Assembly: GCA_964526565.1 (NCBI GenBank)
Contig: CAZGMC010000018.1
Location: 1 to 51,934 of the forward strand
Source of the DNA: CAZGMC01 sp964526565
GTDB taxonomy: Bacteria; Pseudomonadota; Alphaproteobacteria; DSM-16000; Inquilinaceae
Length of the DNA stretch: 51,934 nt
Reading direction: 5' to 3'
Below, piece after piece: positions 1 to 7,908 of this stretch. The position numbers and the translations under genes are program-made. The notes under the pieces were generated by a model that had not been told where the DNA came from, did no database searches, and worked only from the letters and a program-made list of their open reading frames with translations. Numbering within the stretch: position 1 is the first letter of the stretch; each line of letters opens with the position of its first letter.

Positions 1-156
1 GGACGGGGGCGCCCGGGGGCGCCCGGCCGGAACCCTCTTGCGGTGCGGTGCATTTCAGGACAGACGACAATGGCGGGCATCGGTCGGCCCGTGCGTCCGG
101 CCGTGCGCCGCCGGCCCGCATCATCGGATCGTCCCGCCCCTGCCAGGAGACGCCCC

Positions 157-1161
157 ATGGAAACGACGCGCATAGCCGGCACCGACCTGGAGTGCTCGCG
201 GATCGGCCTCGGCACCTGGGCGATCGGCGGCTGGATGTGGGGTGGCACCGACGAGGCCGCGTCGATCGCCACCATCCATGCCGCGCTGGACCGCGGCATC
301 ACCCTGATCGACACGGCGCCGGTCTACGGCTTCGGCGACTCGGAAGCGCTCGTCGGCCGGGCGCTGGCCGAGGGCGGGCGGCGCCGGCGCATCGTGCTGG
401 CGACCAAGGTGGCGATCGACTGGACCGCCGATCACCAGCCGTTCCGCAACGCCTCGGCGGCGCGCATCGAGACGGAAGTCGAGGACTCGCTGCGCCGCCT
501 GCGCACCGACGTGATCGACCTCTACCAGGTGCACTGGCCCGACCCGGACACCCCGTTCGAGGAGACGGCGGGAGCCATGGCGCGCCTGTACCGCGCCGGC
601 AAGGTCCGGGCGATCGGCGTCAGCAACTTCTCGCCGGCACAGATGGAGGCATTCCGGCAGGTCGCACCGCTGCACGCCTGCCAGCCGCCGTACAACCTGT
701 TCGAACGGGGGGTGGAGCAGGAGATCCTGCCCTACTGCCACAAGACCGGGATCACCGCGCTGACCTACGGCGCGCTGTGCCGCGGCCTGCTGTCGGGCCG
801 CATGCGCCCCGAGACGGAGTTCACGGGCGACGACCTGCGCCTTGTCGATCCCAAGTTCCAGGCGCCGCGGTTCCCGCAGTATCTGGCGGCTGTGGAGCGG
901 CTCGATAATCTGGCCAAGGAGCGCTATGGCCGGCGCGTGCTGCACCTGGCGCTGCGCTGGCTGCTCGACCGCGAAGGCGTCGACATCGCCCTGTGGGGCG
1001 CCCGCCGTCCGGACCAGCTCGGCCCGGTGAGCGAGGTCGGCGGCTGGTCGATCGACCCCGACACCATGGCCGAGATCGACCGCATCGTCGCCGAGTGCGT
1101 CACCGATCCCGTCGGCCCGGAGTTCATGGCCCCGCCGCTGGAACGGCCGGCGGCGGCGTGA
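157..1161 (+). CDS. Aldo/keto reductase family oxidoreductase
   Basis: A cytosolic NAD(P)H-dependent reductase of the aldo/keto reductase superfamily, 334 residues, normal length for the family. The start is the ATG at 157 because AGGAGA lies at 145-150; the frame is open further upstream but that part is low-complexity Arg/Pro. The catalytic tetrad is visible: Asp and Tyr in DTAPVYGFGDSE, Lys in LATKVAID, His in YQVHWPD. The C-terminal cofactor part reads ALWGARRPDQL. It converges on argS with a 65-bp gap. The substrate cannot be deduced; aldehydes or sugars are typical of the family. Confidence 0.92.
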   Translation: METTRIAGTDLECSRIGLGTWAIGGWMWGGTDEAASIATIHAALDRGITLIDTAPVYGFGDSEALVGRALAEGGRRRRIVLATKVAIDWTADHQPFRNASAARIETEVEDSLRRLRTDVIDLYQVHWPDPDTPFEETAGAMARLYRAGKVRAIGVSNFSPAQMEAFRQVAPLHACQPPYNLFERGVEQEILPYCHKTGITALTYGALCRGLLSGRMRPETEFTGDDLRLVDPKFQAPRFPQYLAAVERLDNLAKERYGRRVLHLALRWLLDREGVDIALWGARRPDQLGPVSEVGGWSIDPDTMAEIDRIVAECVTDPVGPEFMAPPLERPAAA

Positions 1162-1226
1162 TCCGGGATCGGCACGGCGTGTCCCGGCGGCGCGTGGCCG
1201 GACCGCGCATTGCCAGACCGGTTCCG

Positions 1227-3014
1227 TCACATCCGCTCGGGCACCTCGATGCCCAGCAGGGACAGTACCAGCACCAGTGTATCGTGGGTCACCTGGGCCA
1301 GCGCCAGGCGGGAGCCGCGCAGGGGCAGGTCGGGCTCGCTGAGGATGTGGCAGGCGTTGTAGAAGCGCGAAAAGGTCTGGGCCAGGCCGTAGGCGAAGTC
1401 GCACAGCTCGTTGGGCGCGCGCCGGGCGTAGGCGCCAGCCACGGCGTCGGGCAGGCGCGACAGGTCCAGGATCAGGTCGCGCTCGATGTCGGTCGGCGGC
1501 AGGATCGGCTCGGGCCCCGCGCCGTACTCGGCACCCGGCCCGGCGCCCTGGTCGGCCGCCTTGCGCAGCAGCGACTTGATGCGCACCGCGGCGTACTGGA
1601 TGTACGGCCCGGTCCGGCCCTCGAACCGGGTGAACCGGTCCAGGTCGAACACGTAGTTGGACATGCGGTGGTTGGCCAGGTCAGCGAACTTGACCGCGGC
1701 GATGCCGACCATGCGGGCGATCGCGGCCCGCTCGTCCGCCGGATAGCCGGCGGCCAGCCCGGCCTCGTCCAGGCGCGCCTCGGCCTGCTCGGTGGCCATG
1801 GCGATCAGGTCGCCGAGCCGCATCACGCCGCCGGCGCGGGTCTTGAACGGCTTGCCGTCGGGGCCGTTGACGGTGCCAAAGCCGATGTGCTCCAGCGTCG
1901 CCCGCCCGGCCAGCCCGGCCATGGTGGCGGCGCGGAACACCTGCTCGAAGTGCAGGTGCTGGCGCTGGTCGACGACATAGAGAATGCAGTCCGGATCGAA
2001 CTGTCGGACCCGGTCGACGATGGTGGCCAGGTCGGTGGTGCCGTACATCACCGCGCCGTCGGACTTGAGCAGGATCAGCGGCGGCACCTCGTGTCTGTCG
2101 TCGTCGCGGGCGACGCGCACCACCTGGGCGCCCTCGCTCTCCTCGGCCAGCCCGCGTGCCTTGAGGTCGCGGATCATCGGCGGGATGATGTCGTTGACGG
2201 CGGCCTCGCCGTGCCACAGGTCGAACGTCACGCCCAGGCTGGCGAAGTCGCGGCGCATGCCGGCCACCGACACGTCGAAGAAGTGCTGCCACAGGGCGCG
2301 GTAGCCGGGCCGGCCGGCCTGCAGCTCGGCGGTGGCCCGGCGCGCCGCCTCCAGCCGTGCCGGGTCGTCGCGGCAGGCGGCGGCGGCCTCCGGGTAGAGC
2401 CTTTCCAGGTCGTCCATGGTCACCGGCGGCGCATCGGGATAGGGACCGCTATGGTCCGGGTCGAAGTACGGCAGGTCGGGACGGCGGCGGGCCAGCTCGC
2501 TGATCAGCATGCCCATGGGCAGGCCCCAGTCGCCCAGGTGCACGTCGCTGACGGCGCGGTCGCCGGCGAACCGGCAGAGCCGCTGCAGCGAGTCGCCGAT
2601 GATGGTGGCGCGCAGGTGGCCGACGTGCATCGGCTTGGCAATGTTCGGCCCGCCGAAGTCCAGCACCACGGTCGCCGGGTCGGCCTGCGGCGGCACGCCC
2701 AGGCGCGCATCGGCGGCCATGGCATTGACATGCCCGCCCAGGAAGGCGTCGCTCAGCGTCAGGTTGATGAACCCCGGCCCGGCCAGCGTCACGGCCGCGA
2801 ACATCGGAGTCTCGCGCAGCCGCGCGGCGACGTCCTCGGCCAGCGCCCGTGGCGGCTTGTTCGCGATCTTGGCCCCGGCCAGCGCCCCGTTGCACTGGAA
2901 CTGGCCCAGGTCGGGCCGGTTCGACGGCGTCACCTGGCCCAGCCCGGCAGGCAGCCCGGCAGCGGCGAAGGCATCCGACACGATGCCGGTGAGCAGAACG
3001 GTCAGCGAGGTCAT
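1227..3014 (-). CDS. argS: Arginyl-tRNA synthetase
   Basis: Charges tRNA-Arg with arginine; essential and cytosolic. It has 595 residues. The N-terminal additional (tRNA D-arm binding) domain covers about 1-110. The class I signature is HVGH at residues 130-133, inside AKPMHVGHLRATIIGDSL. The second class I motif lacks a canonical KMSK and shows FKTRAGG, which is normal for bacterial ArgRS. The C-terminal anticodon-binding domain ends in LGIEVPERM, a typical ArgS ending. It starts at ATG 3014 and stands alone, followed upstream by about 1 kb without intact genes. Confidence 0.97.
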   Translation of the reverse strand: MTSLTVLLTGIVSDAFAAAGLPAGLGQVTPSNRPDLGQFQCNGALAGAKIANKPPRALAEDVAARLRETPMFAAVTLAGPGFINLTLSDAFLGGHVNAMAADARLGVPPQADPATVVLDFGGPNIAKPMHVGHLRATIIGDSLQRLCRFAGDRAVSDVHLGDWGLPMGMLISELARRRPDLPYFDPDHSGPYPDAPPVTMDDLERLYPEAAAACRDDPARLEAARRATAELQAGRPGYRALWQHFFDVSVAGMRRDFASLGVTFDLWHGEAAVNDIIPPMIRDLKARGLAEESEGAQVVRVARDDDRHEVPPLILLKSDGAVMYGTTDLATIVDRVRQFDPDCILYVVDQRQHLHFEQVFRAATMAGLAGRATLEHIGFGTVNGPDGKPFKTRAGGVMRLGDLIAMATEQAEARLDEAGLAAGYPADERAAIARMVGIAAVKFADLANHRMSNYVFDLDRFTRFEGRTGPYIQYAAVRIKSLLRKAADQGAGPGAEYGAGPEPILPPTDIERDLILDLSRLPDAVAGAYARRAPNELCDFAYGLAQTFSRFYNACHILSEPDLPLRGSRLALAQVTHDTLVLVLSLLGIEVPERM

Positions 3015-3722
3015 GGGCGTCCGGTTCTTGCGTATGCGAACAGAGGCGGCGGCGCGGAGCGCAAGGTGGCTCCGCCGGGCGCGCCTGTCCAGGGGGGACG
3101 CGAACCGCCGGCGCGCGCACGGCCTGTCGACAAGCGCAACACGGTTGCCTCTCCCTGGGGAGAGGAAATTTTGTTGCGCGCTGCTTGGGCGAGAGTGTCA
3201 CCCAACGCACCCGGCCGGCAGGATCGACTTCGAGCCGCCGCGCGTCGAGGGGCGTCCGCAGGGTGCCGACGTGTAGCCGATAGCCGGGCGCCAAGGACTA
3301 ATGGATCGTGCTTGCGCCTAGGTGCGACTTCCTATACAGAAACAAGCCGCAGTGACACCATCAAAGCGACGGCCATGAACGCGGCGTTGGCCGGCGGCCC
3401 GGCACCGGCAGGGCCCGACCCGGATCGGCGCCTTGCGCGCGGCGGCGTGCCGAGCGGCGCCAAAGGCCCGCGGCCGGAGGCGGTGCTGCCGCGGGCGGTC
3501 CGGCGGTCCCGTGTGCAACGGGTGCCGGTGCCGTTGCAGATGTTGCAATCGGCCCCAAATACCCGCCGTATCAAGGACTTGCTGCGCAACAGGGGTGTTG
3601 CACGGCGTTGCACGGGCAAGGCGGGCGTTGCTCCGCAAAGAGCTGCATCCGCTGCCTTGCGAGTTCACCGTCCGGTCCGGCCGATCCCGTTGGATGAAAC
3701 TGTGGCGAGGTTGAAGACAAGC
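3015..3722. other. Intergenic stretch with no recognisable gene
   Basis: Between argS and the first dispersed palindrome. The open frames here are Arg/Pro/Cys-rich, lack ribosome sites and resemble no family, so I read it as non-coding, possibly with decayed sequence. The only structured element I see is the CCTCTC...GAGAGG hairpin near 3148. The argS promoter must lie close to 3015-3100 but I cannot place -35/-10 boxes with confidence. Confidence 0.5.
3148..3175 (+). terminator. Hairpin followed by T-rich tract
   Basis: A CCTCTC / GAGAGG stem (3148-3153 with 3160-3165) is followed by AAATTTTGTT. This looks like an intrinsic terminator on the plus strand, but no plus-strand gene ends nearby. 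It may instead be a copy of a dispersed short palindrome. Low confidence. Confidence 0.3.
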
Positions 3723-3832
3723 CGTCTTTGCGAGCGCAGCGAAGCAATCCAGTGGCGCCGCACGTCAGGTCTACGACATTTCGAACCCGCCACCGCCGGG
3801 ACTGGGCCGCGTCGCTGCGCTCGCGGTGACGG
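3723..3832. repeat. REP-like dispersed palindrome, copy 1
   Basis: The left arm contains TTGCGAGCGCAGCGAAGCAA (3728-3747) and the right arm has the inverted form CGTCGCTGCGCTCGCGGTGACGG (3810-3832). The left arm and the following AGTGGCGCC recur almost unchanged at 28193 in this window, where the right arm is also inverted. This is a typical small non-coding intergenic palindrome of many alphaproteobacterial genomes. No transposase is associated with it here. Confidence 0.75.
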
Positions 3833-3982
3833 CATGGTGCGGTTTGTGGACGACCGTGCCACGGCCGTGCGGTGTCGTCGCTGCTTGGCGGCCTCTTCGC
3901 AAGACCCCGGCGCCCGGCCGGGTCCGCTGGATGAAACCGTGCGGAGGCGGGCTGTCGGCGCGGTGTTTCTTGTTAGAGCACC

Positions 3983-4099
3983 GTAGGCTGGGCCGGAAGG
4001 CCCAGCGTCCTGCGCCGGCCATCCCGTGCCGGGCATCCCGGCATCGCCGCTTCCTGGGCGGCGCCGGATGCTGGGCTTCGCAGGCTCAGCCCAGCCTAC
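3983..4099. repeat. Second palindromic repeat family, copy 1, abutting the patatin remnant
   Basis: Bounded by GTAGGCTGGGC (3983-3993) and its inverse GCCCAGCCTAC (4089-4099). An internal 28-bp stretch at 4066-4093 is identical to 13711-13738. The right end directly abuts in-frame patatin coding sequence (next feature), so this element marks where the gene lost its N-terminus. Confidence 0.7.
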
Positions 4100-5301
4100 A
4101 TTCGTTACTACGGCGTCCTGCAGGGGCTGCGCGATTTCGACCTGACGGTCGACGGGCGGGCCACCACCCTGCTGGACGAGGTGGACATGATTTCATCGGT
4201 ATCCGGCGGCACCTTTACCGCAGCCTATTATGCGCTGTACCGCGACCGCATCTTTGCGGACTACCAGGACGACTTTCTCACCGTCGATATCGACAGCCGC
4301 ATTGCCGGGCTCTACCTGCTGCCGTGGCGATGGGAGTGGATGTTCAACGCCTGGTACGGCAGCAACGACCAGATGGCCCGCGTCTACGACGAGCTGATGT
4401 TCCACGGCGCCACCTACGCGGAGCTCATCGCGCTGGGGCCGCCCATGGTGACCATCAGCGCGACGGACGTGACCAACGAGTCCGTGTTTCCCTTCAACCA
4501 GGACCAGTTCGACCTGATCTGCTCCGACCTGTCCCGGTATCCGCTGGCGCGGGCGGTGGCGGCGTCGAACGGCTTCCCGGTCGTGTTCACGCCGATCACG
4601 TTGGAAAACCATGCGCCGGAGTGCGCCGGCCGGCGTCCCGCCTGGATCGAGGAGGGGCTGGCGGACACCAGTCCCCTGTCCCGGCGCCGCTATCTGGCGC
4701 GCCTGGCCGACCGCTATGCGGAGTCGGAGATACGCTGCATCCACCTGATGGACGGGGGCATATCCGACAACCTCGCGCTGCGCGCCCCGCTGCACACGAT
4801 CACCGGGCCGGGCTGGCCAGCAGCCCGGACGCGATCCGCGAATTCGGCCTGGCCCGGCTGCGCCGGGTCGTCGTGATCCGTGCCGACGGCGAGTCCGCCC
4901 TGGACAGGCAGTGGGCGCAGCAGCGGGATGTGGGCGGCCTCTTGCGGATCGTCGACATGGTCTCGGGCACGCAGATCGATCAGTACAATTTCGAGACGCT
5001 GCAACTGGCGCAGCACGTGATCGCTACTGTGGTCGATGCCATTCGCGAGACACGGTGCGCCGAAGCGCCGGTCATCGACGACCACCCGTGCGACGATGTC
5101 GAGGGCGTTCTCATCCATCTGACGCTGGGCGAAATCCCGAACGAGACCGTGCGCCGTCACCTGGAGACCATTCCCACCGGCCTGACCATCGACGAGCGAA
5201 GTCTGGAGATGCTGATCCGCTACGGTCGCGAACTCGTCCTCACGTCCCCCGACCTGCAGCGGCTGCGCGAGAGCCTGAAACCGGATGGGGCGGAGCCGTA
5301 A
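4100..5301 (+). pseudogene. Patatin-like phospholipase, N-truncated and frameshifted
   Basis: Homologous to bacterial patatin-type lipid acyl hydrolases. Coding similarity begins abruptly at about 4100 (IRYYGVLQGLRDFDLTV), immediately after a repeat, so the glycine-rich oxyanion-hole segment is missing. The nucleophile elbow SSVSGG follows a GTG at 4181, and the catalytic Asp of the dyad is in LMDGGISDN. This frame degenerates after LHTITG (about 4803). The rest of the protein continues in another frame from ASSPDAIREFG, through RRVVVIRADGES, to the stop at 5301. One indel between about 4800 and 4830 explains this. A separate, intact patatin gene lies at 25571. A sequencing error could explain the frameshift but not the missing N-terminus. 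Confidence 0.8.
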
Positions 5302-5312
5302 TATCCGGCCCG

Positions 5313-6269
5313 TCAGATATGATGGGACGCCGACAGGGTTTCACACGGCCTTTCGCCGAACAGCGCGCGGTAGTGGTGGGCGAACCGGCCCAGGTGCCAG
5401 AAACCGAAGTCCAGGGCGACCGACTTCACGAGTCCGGCGTCACCGCCCCCGGCACGCAGCGCGCACCGCACGAGGTTCAGGCGCCGGACACGCAGGTACC
5501 GATACACGCCCATGCCGTACACGGCGGTGAAGGCACTGTGGAGCGTGCGCGGCGCCACCCCGAGTGCAGCGCACAGATCCTGGATGTAGACGGGCCGCCC
5601 GATGGCCACGTCCATCAATTCCTCAGCGGCCGCGACGAGCCGCACGCGCCGGTGCAGCGCCCGGCCCTGACCTTTCGCGTCTGCGCCATTACCGAGGCCG
5701 CGTTGCAGCGCCGTGCCCATGGTTTCGATCACCGACTGCGAGACCGAGCCCCGGGCCAGCCGATCCGGCTCCCGGCATGCGATATGCGCAAGGTTCGCGC
5801 TCAAGTCGCGCAGACCTGCACTGTGCGCGATCAGGCCCTGCCTGACCATGAAGCCCCGCTCCGGCGGCCACGCCTCGCTGTCGATGAGATCCGCGAAGGC
5901 GGCTGCGTTCAGAAACACGGTGGCCCAGTCCTGGCGGCCTGTGGTGACGGCATGGATCTCCGCGCCCGGCGCAAGGACCACCGCGTCGGAGTCCATCACG
6001 CCGCCGCCGTTAACGCGGACGCCGGGCACGATTCCCCCGAGCCCGAACAGGACCATGAAGCCGCCGGAATCCACGACGCCGCGAGCGATGTGCGCGTGGT
6101 CGATCGCGGTTTGCAGGCGGAGCATGCCGAGATCCACGACCGTCAGCCGCGCGTCGTACGGGGCCGGCGAGAGCGAAAGATATTCGATTCTGGCGTCGCG
6201 CAACGCGGCTGCCGTGTCGCAGGCATCCGTGAACTGCGCGGACCAGACGGCTGCAGGCGCTGATGCCAT
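5313..6269 (-). CDS. AraC-family transcriptional regulator
   Basis: A DNA-binding regulator of 318 residues. The N-terminal 200 residues form a sensor domain I cannot assign to a ligand. The C-terminal double helix-turn-helix of the AraC/XylS family covers about 215-312, with IQDLCAALGVAPRTLHSAF as the first HTH and VALDFGFWHLGRFAHHYR as the second, including the family F-x-H-x-G-R-F-x-Y/H-like pattern. It starts at ATG 6269 and is divergent from the outer-membrane protein gene at 6664. It probably controls that gene and the sulfatase, because a shared 18-bp motif precedes both. It ends 11 bp from the patatin remnant. Confidence 0.93.
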   Translation of the reverse strand: MASAPAAVWSAQFTDACDTAAALRDARIEYLSLSPAPYDARLTVVDLGMLRLQTAIDHAHIARGVVDSGGFMVLFGLGGIVPGVRVNGGGVMDSDAVVLAPGAEIHAVTTGRQDWATVFLNAAAFADLIDSEAWPPERGFMVRQGLIAHSAGLRDLSANLAHIACREPDRLARGSVSQSVIETMGTALQRGLGNGADAKGQGRALHRRVRLVAAAEELMDVAIGRPVYIQDLCAALGVAPRTLHSAFTAVYGMGVYRYLRVRRLNLVRCALRAGGGDAGLVKSVALDFGFWHLGRFAHHYRALFGERPCETLSASHHI

Positions 6270-6663
6270 GGATCCGGTCAGACCCGATCAGGCGTGGACT
6301 ATCATGGTTACGCCTGAGTGCCGCAAGAGACAACAAAAAATAAAACTAAAAACGGCTAATGATTGTGAGCAATTGGACCTCATGGCCGGATCGGGTGTTG
6401 ACCTTGGCTCAGTTCAGTTTGTTGCATTGCAGCGCATCATTAAGGGTTATTGGCACAAAATACACTAGTTTTACGTTTATCCTGGATGCCTCAAACGGCA
6501 CCTAGGCGCCAAACGGATCAATCTTTATGGCTGTCAAGTGACGGAAACGAGATTGCCGGAAACGGACATCCATTTGACACGCTTAACTTCTTTTATGGTG
6601 TCCCGATGGGGCGACTGCGGGCAAGCTGTACGAGTGCAGGCTTCACTTGGAGACTCCTGGATC
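6270..6663. promoter_or_regulatory. Divergent araC / outer-membrane protein promoter region
   Basis: 394 bp between two divergent genes, noticeably more AT-rich than its surroundings, especially 6330-6540. It contains the shared 18-bp motif at 6551-6568 and, just after it, TTGACA (6574-6579), a candidate -35 box for the rightward promoter. I cannot assign a matching -10. Short open frames across it have no ribosome sites. Confidence 0.5.
6551..6568 (+). promoter_or_regulatory. Shared upstream motif, copy 1 (candidate AraC operator)
   Basis: GATTGCCGGAAACGGACA is identical to 7761-7778. It is followed in both places by related sequence (CATTTGACACGC here, CATTCTGCACGC there). It sits about 95 bp upstream of the barrel start. 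The core TGCCG-N5-GGACA is a near-palindrome. Assignment to the adjacent AraC regulator is inference. Confidence 0.5.
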
Positions 6664-7527
6664 ATGGGTAAAAGTCGACTGATCGACGGAACAGCACAGC
6701 GGTTCCGGGTGGCACATGCGGCATGCCTCCGGTTCTGCGTGATGGCTATGCTCGGCCTTCTGACCGCGACCTTGTCGCTCGCAGCCCCGGCCGAGGAGCT
6801 GCCATTCGACGACCGGCCGCCGGACCGTTGGGTGTTCACGGTCACACCGTACCTGTGGGCGCTGTCGCTGAACGGCGAGGCCACGGTGCGCGGGTTCGAG
6901 GCGCCAGTCGATGTCGGGTTTGGCGACATCTTCGACAACCTGAACTTCGGCGCCATGGTCGATGCGGAAGCCCGCCGCGGCCGGATCGGCGGCTTCGTCA
7001 ACACCGTCTACGGCAGCATCGGCGGCGACTCCACCGTCGGCCCCCTGACGGTGGATACGGACGTCAAGACCCTGTGGGTCGGGTTCGGCCTGTTCTACCG
7101 GCTGGGCACGTGGCCGCTCGATCCGGGCTCGCCGCGGCCGCAGTCCAGCGTGACCGTCGATCCCTATGTCGGCGGTCGGTACACCTATCTGGACGTCGAC
7201 CTGGACGTGCAGGGCGCGCGGGACTTCGGGCGCAGCCGCGACTGGGTCGACCCGATCGTCGGTGTGCGCACCATCTGGACGTTCGGCGACCGCTGGACCG
7301 TCGTCGCTGCCGGGGACGTCGGCGGCTTCGGTGTCGGTTCGGACTTTGCCTGGCAGGCCACCGGCCGGATCGGCTACCGCGTCGGCCTGTTCGCCGAGCG
7401 CGACGCCAACGTCTTCGCCGGCTACCGCGCCCTCGACCAGGACTACAGCGACGGCAGCGGCCGCGACCGGTTCGTCTGGGACGTCACCGCCCACGGGCCC
7501 GTGCTGGGCATGGCGATCCAGTTCTGA
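6664..7527 (+). CDS. Outer-membrane beta-barrel protein
   Basis: Exported protein of 287 residues. I chose ATG 6664 because GGAGA lies at 6649-6653 and the frame then gives a signal-peptide-like N-terminus: basic residues, the hydrophobic run MAMLGLLTATLSLA, and Ala at the likely cleavage site before PAEEL. The mature part shows alternating hydrophobic/aromatic strands and Gly-rich turns, with TPYLWALSLNGEATV near its start and a terminal strand ending in aromatic Phe (LGMAIQF), typical for barrel insertion. It belongs to a broad family of proteins starting PYLWA...; the substrate is unknown. It precedes an exported sulfatase with the same upstream motif, so it may serve as a porin for sulfated compounds or products (inference). 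Confidence 0.8.
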   Translation: MGKSRLIDGTAQRFRVAHAACLRFCVMAMLGLLTATLSLAAPAEELPFDDRPPDRWVFTVTPYLWALSLNGEATVRGFEAPVDVGFGDIFDNLNFGAMVDAEARRGRIGGFVNTVYGSIGGDSTVGPLTVDTDVKTLWVGFGLFYRLGTWPLDPGSPRPQSSVTVDPYVGGRYTYLDVDLDVQGARDFGRSRDWVDPIVGVRTIWTFGDRWTVVAAGDVGGFGVGSDFAWQATGRIGYRVGLFAERDANVFAGYRALDQDYSDGSGRDRFVWDVTAHGPVLGMAIQF

Positions 7528-7908
7528 CAGCTTTGGGCGGCTGGCGCAGGAGCGCTTTCGGCCAACGCCAGACCAACGTGGTCGGCACTCCGGAGGAGAC
7601 CGACTTCCCTGCCATGACAAGGCTCGTCTCGCGGTCCGCCGGCCCCCGTAGTTGTGACCGTGCTTGATCCGGACGACCCCGGTATCGCCTTCGGTCTGAT
7701 TCGGCCTTGGCGTCGGGTGTCCGGGACTTGGCAGCAAAGGCCGTCCCAATGTCGGCGAGGGATTGCCGGAAACGGACAGTCATTCTGCACGCCTTTCCCG
7801 TTCTGGCAGTGTAACCTTGCGAAGAGACTAATCTTTCGTCGCGCGCAGCACGACCGGCGGCCGTGTCTCAAGCTCGCATCCGTTCGCACCGACGAGGAGA
7901 TACCGAAG
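7528..7908. promoter_or_regulatory. Barrel-sulfatase intergenic region with second motif copy
   Basis: 381 bp without a gene. The frame of the sulfatase is open upstream to about 7654 but shows no signal peptide or family similarity until ATG 7909, so I regard this as leader. It carries the second copy of the 18-bp motif at 7761-7778. This suggests the sulfatase has its own promoter and is not simply read through from the barrel gene. Confidence 0.45.
7761..7778 (+). promoter_or_regulatory. Shared upstream motif, copy 2 (candidate AraC operator)
   Basis: Exact 18-bp match to 6551-6568, about 130 bp upstream of the sulfatase start. Conservation continues imperfectly to about 7794. Same-strand orientation relative to the downstream gene in both cases supports a regulatory role. 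Confidence 0.5.

Noticed and set aside
993..3986. 997-codon plus-strand open frame
   Set aside because: Antisense to argS with no start signal and low-complexity Gly/Gln/Arg/Val content.
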